Below, in pieces: positions 7,107 through 13,140 of a stretch of DNA of 28,188 nt. The stretch lies in contig CBFDAH010000015.1 of the NCBI GenBank assembly GCA_965602785.1, forward strand, positions 1 to 28,188, given 5' to 3'. The DNA is from JBGSLA01 sp965602785. Lineage in GTDB: Bacteria; Desulfobacterota; Desulfobaccia; Desulfobaccales; 0-14-0-80-60-11. Numbering within the stretch: position 1 is the first letter of the stretch; each line of letters begins with the position of its first letter. The position numbers and the translations under genes were made by a program. Below the pieces are notes generated by a model, which made no database searches, was not told the DNA's origin, and saw only the letters and a list, made by a program, of their open reading frames with translations.

Positions 7107-7945
7107 GGGGTTGGGGGAGGGGGTTTGGGGGAGGGGGCAGGGGGCTGTGCTCCCTGGTCCCCTCCCCCAAGATTTCTCGGTAAAAAATGCACGCAGGGTC
7201 GTCCCGTGGCCGGGTGGGTCTCAACCAGCACCGGAGTTTCATACACCGCTTCCAGGACTTCGGGCTGGCAGGCGGAAAAGGTGTCGCCGTCCCGGTAAAT
7301 GCCCCGGTCTTTCAGGAAAACCAGGCGCTGGCAGTACTGGGTGGCCAGGTTGATGTCGTGCATTACCGCCAGCACCGTGAGGCCCCGGCTGCGGTTGAGG
7401 TCCGCCAAGAGGTCGAAGACCTCGAGCTTCCGGCGCACGTCCAGGGAGGCGGTGGCTTCGTCCAGAAATAAAATGGGCGTGGCCTGGGCCAGGGCCCGGG
7501 CCAGGACCACCAGTTGGCGCTCGCCGCCTGACACCTGGGTGATGAGACGAGAGGCCAGCTCTGTGGTGTGGGTCTCCGCCATGGCCCGGTGCACGGCCTC
7601 CAGGTCCGCCGGGTCCTCCCCCTGAAAACGCCGGCGGTAGGGGTGGCGCCCCATGAGCACTACTTCGAAGCAGGTGAAGGGAAAGTTTATCCAGGTGAAT
7701 TGCGGCACTACGGCCACCTGGCGGGCCAGGTCCCGGGGGCGCCAGTCCAAGAGGGGGGTCCCATGGTAATTCACCTGACCCGACCTCAGGGGCACCAGGC
7801 CGGTCATGGCGTTCAAGAGGGTGCTCTTGCCGGAGCCGTTGGGGCCCAGCAGCCCCACAAACTCCCCCGCCGCCACCTGGAAGTCCAGGTTTTCCAGGAT
7901 TATCCGCTCGCCGTAGGCCACGGTCAGGTCTACCACCCGGATCAT
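7103..7945 (-). CDS. ABC transporter ATPase, FecE/BtuD type
   Basis: ATP-binding subunit of an importer for ferric siderophores, haem or corrinoids. Walker A GPNGSGKST is at residues 34-42, the Q-loop reads VVPQFTW, the ABC signature is VSGGERQ, Walker B is ILFLDEATASLD and the H-switch is VMHDINLA. The permease gene lies 19 bases upstream on the same strand. The usual domain ends near residue 257 (HFLPRN); the last 20 or so residues are Gly/Pro/Gln-rich (GGGDQGAQPPAPSPKPPPP) and are encoded by copy C of the GC-rich repeat. This run-on overlaps the start of otsB by four bases. Substrate cannot be told from sequence; no B12 box was recognised upstream. Confidence 0.92.
   Translation of the reverse strand: MIRVVDLTVAYGERIILENLDFQVAAGEFVGLLGPNGSGKSTLLNAMTGLVPLRSGQVNYHGTPLLDWRPRDLARQVAVVPQFTWINFPFTCFEVVLMGRHPYRRRFQGEDPADLEAVHRAMAETHTTELASRLITQVSGGERQLVVLARALAQATPILFLDEATASLDVRRKLEVFDLLADLNRSRGLTVLAVMHDINLATQYCQRLVFLKDRGIYRDGDTFSACQPEVLEAVYETPVLVETHPATGRPCVHFLPRNLGGGDQGAQPPAPSPKPPPPTP
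7107..7175 (+). repeat. GC-rich palindromic repeat, copy C (inside the 3' end of the ABC ATPase gene)
   Basis: TTGGGGGAGGGGG and a second GGGGGAGGGGGCAG are followed by a short loop region and CCCCTCCCCCAAGATTT, matching copies F and G. It occupies the last codons of the minus-strand ATPase gene and the leader of otsB. Confidence 0.75.
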
Positions 7946-7964
7946 AGGATTACCCTAGATGAGT

Positions 7965-9059
7965 TCAAAGCAGGGTCTGTCCCCTGGTCACCTTGAGGAG
8001 ATAGCAGAAAAAGGGCCCCCCCAGGAGGGCCGTGATAATGCCCACCGGAATTTCCTGGCCGTAGGGGAGAAGTCCCCGGGCCAAGGTGTCCGCGGCGATG
8101 AGGAGCGTGGCCCCCACCAACGCCGCGGCCGGCAGGAGACGCCGGTGGTCCGGCCCCACCAGAAGGCGCACCAGGTGGGGCACGATGAGCCCCACGAAGC
8201 CGATGATGCCGGACACCGCCACCGCACCCGCGGTGATGAGGGAGGCGGCTAACAAGAGCGTCAGGCGCACCCGGCTCACGGCCAGGCCCAACTGCCGGGC
8301 CGGAGCGTCCCCCAGGGTAAGGATGTTGAGTTCTCGGGCATACAGGAAGAGAAACAGGCTCCCCACCAGGACATAGGGAAAGGCCAACAGCACGTGGCCC
8401 CAACCCCGGGCCGATAAGCTCCCCATGATCCAGAAGACGATGGTGGAGAGGCTGTCCGAGAACATAAACTGTATCAGGCTGATAAGCGAGGACAGGAAGG
8501 CGCTGACGATGACGCCGGCCAGGATGAGGGTGCCGTGATGGATACCCCCGGCCATGGCCCCCAGGGCCAGCACCAGGCCCAGGGCCCCCGCCGCGCCCAG
8601 GAGGGCCAGGAGGGGTACCAGCCCCAGGGAGCCCAACAGGGCGCCGCTCAGACCCAAACTCAGAGCCAGCGAGGCCCCGAAGGCCGCACCCGCCGCCACC
8701 CCCAGGGTGAAAGGCTCGGCCAGGGGATTGAGCAGCAAACCCTGGAAGGCGGCGCCCGCCAGGCTGAGCCCCAGGCCCACCAGGCCCGCCAGAACAATGC
8801 GGGCCAGGCGGATGTGAAAGATAACCGCCAGGGCCGTGGCCTCAGCCGAGTTCAGGGTATCACCCGCGGCCCAGCGCCGCACCAGGTCGAACAGTTGGCC
8901 GTAACTCAACTTGTAAGGCCCCACCCCGATGGCATAGCCCACCACGGCCACCAGCAGCACACTGAACCCGGCCAGGAGCAGAAAATACCCCCGACCCCTC
9001 ATCAGCCAGGGCTGAGAGGCGCTGCCCCCATCAATGGGTATTTTTTTCTCTACGCTCAT
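7965..9059 (-). CDS. FecCD/BtuC-family ABC importer permease
   Basis: Integral membrane permease for iron-siderophore, haem or cobalamin uptake. About nine or ten hydrophobic helices are visible, with family landmarks RLARIVLAGLVGLGLSLAG, the long Ala/Gly/Leu helices, FWIMGSLSARGW, and near the C-terminus GFVGLIVPHLVRLLVGPDHR followed by LAADTLAR-like IAADTLARG and PVGIITALLGGPFF. It pairs with the ATPase gene 19 bases downstream. ATG at 9059 is preferred (about 364 residues): the frame extends to 9131, but that part is encoded by an intergenic repeat (9075-9133) and is not family-like. No substrate-binding protein gene is present in the window, so the binding protein must be encoded elsewhere. 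Confidence 0.9.
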   Translation of the reverse strand: MSVEKKIPIDGGSASQPWLMRGRGYFLLLAGFSVLLVAVVGYAIGVGPYKLSYGQLFDLVRRWAAGDTLNSAEATALAVIFHIRLARIVLAGLVGLGLSLAGAAFQGLLLNPLAEPFTLGVAAGAAFGASLALSLGLSGALLGSLGLVPLLALLGAAGALGLVLALGAMAGGIHHGTLILAGVIVSAFLSSLISLIQFMFSDSLSTIVFWIMGSLSARGWGHVLLAFPYVLVGSLFLFLYARELNILTLGDAPARQLGLAVSRVRLTLLLAASLITAGAVAVSGIIGFVGLIVPHLVRLLVGPDHRRLLPAAALVGATLLIAADTLARGLLPYGQEIPVGIITALLGGPFFCYLLKVTRGQTLL

Positions 9060-9074
9060 AGGGATAAAAATCAT

Positions 9075-9133
9075 GGAGCCCCAGGCTTCAGCCTGCGCTC
9101 CCAAAGGCGAGACGCCTGTGCCACCAACCATAA
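9075..9133 (+). repeat. Dispersed repeat with GGCGAGACGCCTGT core, copy 1
   Basis: This segment (caggcttcagcctgcgctcc, then a short A-rich link, then GGCGAGACGCCTGTGCCACC and AACC) recurs in diverged form on the minus strand at about 22140-22190. It contains two hairpins (AGGCTTCAGCCT and GGCGAGACGCC). It overlaps the apparent 5' extension of the permease frame. Confidence 0.6.
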
Positions 9134-9474
9134 AGAAAAGTGAACTCCGGTATCTTCTTAATTTACCTGATTGGATAGCAACTTTGTCGTTAGGAACACC
9201 AAGGCTTGCCGCCCCCTACCCTGGGCAAGGGGAACGGGGGGACTTCAAGACCTCTTCCCTAAGCGATAAATCAAAACTCGGTAGCACGGGCATCTCGACC
9301 ATGCCGCGCCGGCTGAAAGCCCGGGCTGCCCTTTGGGGCAAATCGATCTACGGAGGGGATTTGAGAAGGGTGGGGGTAGCGTCCCAGGGGTCTTCACCTG
9401 GGTAAAGCTTGTTTCCACCTCCGGCCCTATGACCATACCATAGGGAAGTACCTGGAGAAAATAGGAAAAACGAC
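9134..9474. other. Gene-free spacer upstream of the ABC permease
   Basis: About 340 bases between two minus-strand genes. A 63-codon minus-strand frame (9245-9436) has no recognisable product or ribosome site. I looked for a cobalamin riboswitch core that would identify the transporter's substrate and did not recognise one. AGCCCGGGCT near 9318 is a short palindrome. Nothing else is assigned. Confidence 0.5.
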
Positions 9475-10269
9475 TTACCCCTTCACCACGGTCAGGGACC
9501 AGCCCTTTCCCGCCCCCAACCCGCGGGCCGCGTTCCCCAGGTTGACCGCCACTTCCAGGTACCCGTGGCTCCCCACCAGGGCCAGGAACTCCCCGGGCGC
9601 AGCATCCCCATAAGTGCGGGCCACACCCCTCAGCGTCAGGGAGCCCAGAGTCACGCCGGGGGTCTTATCTCCCAGCCAGGCCAGGAGGTCTTTTCCCCTG
9701 ATATTGCTCACCAGGTTGCCGAACCTGTCAATATAAATGATTTTCCCCCAGACGCTCTCCGGGCTAAAAACCGGCTGGGGCCAGGGAAGGGCCACCGGGT
9801 CGGTGACCGGGGGGCCGAAGGCCTCCAAAGGCACGCCCCGGGAAAGATGCGCGGCCACCGGCGCCAAGATATCCCGGCCGTGGAAGGAGGGGGATATGGT
9901 TTCCCGAAAATACTGGTTATTTTCGAGAGAGACGATGTCCAGGGTGCCCCCCTCCTCAAAAACCAGGTGGAAGAGGCCGTTGTCCGGCCCCACCCAGAAC
10001 TGCCCCTGGGCCCTGGCCGCCAGAGCCCGGCGGGCGGTCCCCACCCCGGGGTCCACCACCGCCAGATGAATGGTCCCGGGGGGGAAATACGGCGCCGCCT
10101 CGGCCAACAAAAAAGCCCCGGCGAGGATGTCCTGGGGAGGCACCTCATGGGTCAAATCCACCAGAACGGCCTCGGGGTTCAGACCTAAAATGACCCCTTT
10201 CATGACCGCCACATAGGGGTCGCGTATGCCGAAGTCGGTAAGCAGCGTGATGATGTGTCGTGTTGTCAT
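9475..10269 (-). CDS. SAM hydroxide adenosyltransferase (DUF62, fluorinase/chlorinase relative)
   Basis: Members of this family hydrolyse S-adenosylmethionine to adenosine and methionine using an activated water. Landmarks: LLTDFGIRDPYVAVMKG at the N-terminus, HEVPPQDILAGAF, VVDPGVGTARRALA with the catalytic Asp and Arg, GPDNGLF, SFHGRDILAPVAAHL with the catalytic His, YIDRFGNLVSNI, and GYLEVAVNLGNAA at the C-terminus. The 264-residue length is standard, and the halide-binding insert of true fluorinases is not evident. ATG at 10269 lacks an obvious strong ribosome site. It follows the YeeE/YedE pair on the same strand after a palindromic repeat, so cotranscription is possible but unproven. 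Confidence 0.93.
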   Translation of the reverse strand: MTTRHIITLLTDFGIRDPYVAVMKGVILGLNPEAVLVDLTHEVPPQDILAGAFLLAEAAPYFPPGTIHLAVVDPGVGTARRALAARAQGQFWVGPDNGLFHLVFEEGGTLDIVSLENNQYFRETISPSFHGRDILAPVAAHLSRGVPLEAFGPPVTDPVALPWPQPVFSPESVWGKIIYIDRFGNLVSNIRGKDLLAWLGDKTPGVTLGSLTLRGVARTYGDAAPGEFLALVGSHGYLEVAVNLGNAARGLGAGKGWSLTVVKG

Positions 10270-10295
10270 TTTTGTAGGATGAGGTATCTGATTTC

Positions 10296-10345
10296 GAGGG
10301 GAGGGCAGGGGCCTCAGGTCCCTGGCCCTCCCCCCACAAATCTAC
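10296..10345 (+). repeat. GC-rich palindromic repeat, copy D
   Basis: GGGGAGGGCAGGGGCC, a short CTCAGG link and CCTGGCCCTCCCC form a strong hairpin followed by CCACAAATCTAC, the same trailing bases as in copy B. It fills the gap between the YeeE-type gene and the SAM hydroxide adenosyltransferase gene. Confidence 0.75.
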
Positions 10346-10863
10346 AAGCCCCTCTTTTCAAACCAGGCGCACAGGCCCAGGGCGGCCAGGATCATGAACG
10401 GGATGACCGCCCAGTGGTTCACTCCCAGGACTTGGGGCAGGGTGATTTTTCCCAGGCTGCCCCAGGTAAGGACCGTTTGTTTGAGAAAAGGGTAGGCTTC
10501 AGCGAAGAGGCCGGCCCCGAGGAGCATGCCGAGAATGCCCCACACTGCTCCCCAGCGCCCCTCCCCCACTGCCCCCATGGCAGTGCCCGGGCAGTAGCCG
10601 AAAAGACCCCAGCCCACCCCGAAAATGAGCCCGCCGATGATGTTGCCCCCCAGCACGGTGGCCTTGACGGAGAGCTTGGCCAGGCCCAGGTCGTGGAGCA
10701 GGTAGACCCCCACCATGGCGGTGAGGACGCTGGTGAGCATGAACTTGACGATGGTCATGTCCAGGAGGCGCAGCGCGCCCAGTTGTTTGTCATACCGCAG
10801 CACCTGGCCGCGCTGGAGGAAAAACCCGAAGAGGACGCCGGTGATGAGGCCGTAAATGAGCAT
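10342..10863 (-). CDS. YeeE/YedE-family transporter, C-terminal-half subunit
   Basis: YeeE/YedE (DUF395, sulphur transport domain) proteins carry thiosulfate or related sulfur or selenium species across the inner membrane by relaying them along conserved cysteines. This 173-residue half has about five hydrophobic segments and the diagnostic GYCPGTAMGAVGEGR motif, whose Cys is one of the substrate-contacting residues in characterised YeeE. ATG at 10863 lies two bases after the stop of the preceding half-gene, with GGGAGGGAAAAG upstream. A longer frame reaching 11091 is an artefact that reads the neighbouring gene out of frame. Together the two halves correspond to one full-length YeeE. Confidence 0.9.
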   Translation of the reverse strand: MLIYGLITGVLFGFFLQRGQVLRYDKQLGALRLLDMTIVKFMLTSVLTAMVGVYLLHDLGLAKLSVKATVLGGNIIGGLIFGVGWGLFGYCPGTAMGAVGEGRWGAVWGILGMLLGAGLFAEAYPFLKQTVLTWGSLGKITLPQVLGVNHWAVIPFMILAALGLCAWFEKRGL

Positions 10864-10865
10864 TT

Positions 10866-11390
10866 TCAAGGCTTTTCCCTCCCGCCATACAGGAGGTGGG
10901 CCATGACGATGCCTCCCAGGAAGAAGCAGATGAGCGCCACAAACCCGCTGACCGCCAGCTGGAGCGAACCGCTCAGCCCATGGCCGCTGGGTCAGCCGCC
11001 GGCCAGCCGCGCCCCGAACATAGCCACCGCACCGCCCCCAAAAGCCACCAGGCCGCGCTTGACTCCACTGGCCCCGAACCGCCGCTCCCACATGGGAGGC
11101 ACGGCCTGCCAGCGGAAGTCGTCAAAGAGCTTGGCCGCCGCCAAAGAGCCCAGTAAAATCCCCGCCACAAACATCCACTGCCAATCAAGGCGCACCACGG
11201 TTTTGATGAAATAGGGCATGGCGGCCACCCGCTCGGGAGCCACCAGGCTTTCCAAGAGGCCAGTGGTGCGCACAAAGGTGGTGGAGGCCCCCAGAAATTT
11301 GCCGCTCAGCCACACGGAAAACACGCTGACCAGGCCGCTCAGGGCTCCGGCCAGGTAGGGACTCCAGCCTTTCTCTGGGCTTACCGACAT
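10866..11390 (-). CDS. YeeE/YedE-family transporter, N-terminal-half subunit, probable selenoprotein
   Basis: Membrane subunit of the sulphur-transport (DUF395) family with about four hydrophobic segments. The frame meets TGA at 10994-10992 (residue 133) but continues open for 41 codons to a normal TGA at 10868-10866, two bases before the next gene. The joined sequence reads GARLAGG-U-PSGHGLSG, where relatives have GARLAGGCxSGHG, so TGA falls exactly at the conserved substrate-contacting cysteine. Read-through also restores the family's next helix (QLAVSGFVALICFFLGGIVM). A hairpin in the right place for a bacterial SECIS follows. ATG at 11390 has AAAGGA upstream; GTG at 11414 is an alternative. 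A conventional annotation would stop at 10992. A nonsense mutation is the alternative. Confidence 0.82.
10958..10977 (-). promoter_or_regulatory. Candidate bacterial SECIS hairpin
   Basis: On the minus strand, starting 14 bases after the in-frame TGA, the stem GCT-GAGCG closes a GTT loop and returns as CGCTC-(C bulge)-AGC: eight base pairs with one bulged base. The apical loop begins with G-U and starts 23 bases after TGA, within the 16-37 range and the G-in-loop rule described for bacterial SECIS elements. Confidence 0.65.
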
Positions 11391-11486
11391 TTCATTTCCT
11401 TTCGCCTGAGACACACTGCCTACTTCTGCTCGCTTGACGGCCGCTGGCAGGACAACCGGCCAATGAATAAAATCCTACTCCCCGGC

Positions 11487-11879
11487 TCAATTGCTTTCGG
11501 CTGCCAGGATTTTTTCCACTTCCTCCCGGATGCGCTCCACGGGCAGGCTCCCGGCGAAGCGGCCCTGGCCGTTTACGTAAACCAGGGGGGGCGGGTAGGT
11601 GAGGGAGCCCAGGAGCTTGGTCTGGGGGAGGCTGGGCCCCCGGGGGTCTTGCAGTACGTTAATGTATTCCACCTTGACCTTCCCCGGAAAGGCCCTCTCC
11701 AGGGTCAGGGCCAGGGCCCGGGTCTGCATTTCGGTGGTGATCTTGTCAAAAGAATCGCCGTGGTGGTGCCCGTGGCCGTGGCCGTGGTCATGCTGATGGT
11801 CGCAACCACAATCGCAGCCGCTCTTTTTGGCTGTCGGCGCGTCGTAGACCACAATTTCCACCAGATCGCTCGGAGACAT
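11487..11879 (-). CDS. Thioredoxin-fold-like protein with Cys/His-rich insert
   Basis: The sequence begins with a strand VEIVVYDAP, followed by a Cys cluster (SGCDCGCD) and a His-rich run (HQHDHGHGHGHHHGD), then a helix, a VKVEYINVLQDP strand, a PPPLVYVNGQ strand with the cis-Pro-like context, and a final helix. This order resembles small thioredoxin-like proteins of the YuzD type. The CxCxC cluster sits where a redox motif would be, and the His run suggests binding of zinc, nickel or copper. At 130 residues it is cytoplasmic, with no signal peptide. It lies 96 bases upstream of the YeeE-type pair on the same strand, so it may handle the imported sulfur or selenium species; this is inference. 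Confidence 0.75.
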   Translation of the reverse strand: MSPSDLVEIVVYDAPTAKKSGCDCGCDHQHDHGHGHGHHHGDSFDKITTEMQTRALALTLERAFPGKVKVEYINVLQDPRGPSLPQTKLLGSLTYPPPLVYVNGQGRFAGSLPVERIREEVEKILAAESN

Positions 11880-11940
11880 AATTCCTCCCTACTGGGGCAA
11901 GGGGAAACCGCAGCCCTTTCCCTTACAGTCGTTATGGTGG

Positions 11941-11988
11941 GGAAAGGGGTTAGCCGTCCGCGACCCCTGGCCCCCTCCTCTAAAAACC
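11941..11988 (+). repeat. GC-rich palindromic repeat, copy E (partial)
   Basis: The right-hand part of the family (CCGCGACCCCTGGCCCCCTC followed by CTCTAAAAACC) is well kept, while the left G-rich arm is reduced to GGAAAGGGGTTAG. It lies between divergent genes. Confidence 0.6.
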
Positions 11989-12006
11989 AAGTACTTTGAC
12001 CTCTTG

Positions 12007-12055
12007 TTAAGAAAAGTTTCGCGCCGGAGCATGGCCAACCCAAGAATTTTCTTAA
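12007..12055. repeat. Perfect 9-bp inverted repeat in an intergenic region
   Basis: Arms TTAAGAAAA (12007-12015) and TTTTCTTAA (12047-12055) are separated by 31 bases. It lies between the divergent thioredoxin-like gene and the cyclase gene, upstream of the latter's promoter. A regulator-binding role is possible but not shown. Confidence 0.35.
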
Positions 12056-12091
12056 AAATATGGATGCCAGGCCGGAAAAACTTAGAGCACC

Positions 12092-12120
12092 ATGAAGTTT
12101 AATTAGAATTACAGTATAAT
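12092..12120 (+). promoter_or_regulatory. Candidate promoter of the cyclase gene
   Basis: A perfect TATAAT lies at 12115-12120 in an AT-rich stretch; no good -35 is visible at 16-17 bases upstream (ATGAAG region), so an activator may be required. The start codon is only 25 bases downstream, giving a very short leader with AAGGGAGA as ribosome site. Confidence 0.5.
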
Positions 12121-12144
12121 AAAAAATTGCTAAGGGAGAATTAC

Positions 12145-12987
12145 ATGGAAATGAACATTCTCCAGGCCATCGAATTGGCCATCTCCCATGAGATGGAGGC
12201 CCGGCGCAGTTACCTGGCCCTGGCCGAGGAGGCGGACGACCCGGAAATGGTGCGTCTCCTTAAGGAGATCGCTCAGGAGGAAGCGGGCCACGAGGCCAGC
12301 CTGCGGAGCCGCCTGCGCCTCTACGAACAGCGCCTCCTGCTCCGGGAGACCTTGAGCCGCTACGTCAGCCCCGCCATGGCCGAGGAAATTCTGAAAAATC
12401 CGGAGAGCCTCCAGTTGGGGGGCCAACGGCGCCACCTCTCGGTGCTCTTTGCCGACATCCGGGGCTTCACCTCCATCTCTGAGAAGATGGACCCCGCCCA
12501 TGTGGTGGAAATGCTCAACACCTTCTTCACCCAGATGGTGGACATCGTTTTCGAGCACCAGGGCACCCTGGACAAGTTCCTGGGGGACGGCCTCCTGGCC
12601 TTCTTCGGGGCGCCTTTGGAAGTGCCCCAGGCCGCCAGCCAGGCCGTGGCTTGCGCCGTTGACATGCACCAGCGCCTGCGCACCATGCAGGTCCAGGGGT
12701 CCATGCCCATTCAGGGAATCCGGGTGGGCCTCAACACCGGGGAGGCCATCGTAGGCAACATCGGCTCCCACAAACGCATGGAGTTCACCATCATCGGGGA
12801 CGTGGTGAACGTGGCCGCCCGCCTCCTCGAGGTGGCCCGGGACCAGGAGGCCCCCATCGTCATCGGGGAGGCCACTTACCGGGAGGTGGAGGGTAATTTT
12901 TCCCTGAAACCCGGACCGTCCGTGGTCCTGAGAGGCCGTCAGGAAAGCACCCTGAGCTACTTGGTGGAGGTCCCTCCTCTGTCGTGA
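12145..12987 (+). CDS. Class III nucleotide cyclase with N-terminal rubrerythrin/ferritin-like domain
   Basis: Residues 5 to about 62 are two helices resembling half of a rubrerythrin-type four-helix bundle: an AIELAISHEMEARRSYLALA helix with Glu ligands and a second helix with EEAGHE, an ExxH di-iron motif. A pair of such halves could form one di-iron site, as in two-helix encapsulated ferritins. Residues about 96-280 are an adenylate/guanylate cyclase catalytic domain with LFADIRGFT and GDGLLAFFGAP (metal Asp residues), GLNTGEAIVGNIG and FTIIGDVVNVAARL (base and transition-state residues), so it looks active. ATG at 12145 has AAGGGAGA upstream. The combination suggests an oxygen-, iron- or redox-controlled cyclase; this is inference. 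It is monocistronic and lies just upstream of the sulfate locus. Confidence 0.88.
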   Translation: MEMNILQAIELAISHEMEARRSYLALAEEADDPEMVRLLKEIAQEEAGHEASLRSRLRLYEQRLLLRETLSRYVSPAMAEEILKNPESLQLGGQRRHLSVLFADIRGFTSISEKMDPAHVVEMLNTFFTQMVDIVFEHQGTLDKFLGDGLLAFFGAPLEVPQAASQAVACAVDMHQRLRTMQVQGSMPIQGIRVGLNTGEAIVGNIGSHKRMEFTIIGDVVNVAARLLEVARDQEAPIVIGEATYREVEGNFSLKPGPSVVLRGRQESTLSYLVEVPPLS

Positions 12988-13013
12988 AATCCTTATCCCA
13001 TCAGCCCCAAATT

Positions 13014-13058
13014 TTGTGAAAATTTTCTATTGACATTGCTTTCATTCTAGATTAATTT
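13014..13058 (+). promoter_or_regulatory. sat: Sigma70-type promoter of sat
   Basis: TTGACA at 13030-13035 and TAATTT at 13053-13058 are separated by 17 bases in AT-rich DNA. A half-matching Rex-like site (TTGTGAA, 4 nt, TTC) at 13014-13031 overlaps the -35 element. Confidence 0.6.
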
Positions 13059-13072
13059 TATTTCTTGGCAAT

Positions 13073-13090
13073 ATGTGAAAAAATTCACTT
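13073..13090 (+). promoter_or_regulatory. Probable Rex operator upstream of sat
   Basis: The dyad ATGTGAA-AAAA-TTCACTT closely matches the Rex consensus TTGTGAA-N4-TTCACAA. It lies just downstream of the predicted transcription start, a repressing position. Rex is an NADH/NAD+-responsive repressor, and repression of sat by Rex is known in Desulfovibrio vulgaris. No rex gene is in the window. Confidence 0.7.
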
Positions 13091-13140
13091 ATTTTTACAC
13101 GCAAAGCCGGCAAAAACTTTGTCCTGCAGGAGGAAAATAG

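Noticed and set aside
9134..9474. Possible cobalamin riboswitch upstream of the BtuC-like permease.
   Set aside because: I could not find the B12-box wording on the minus strand, so the substrate stays unknown.
10342..11091. A 249-codon minus-strand frame as one YeeE protein.
   Set aside because: Its first 76 codons read the upstream half-gene in the wrong frame; the family similarity and ribosome site begin at the ATG at 10863.
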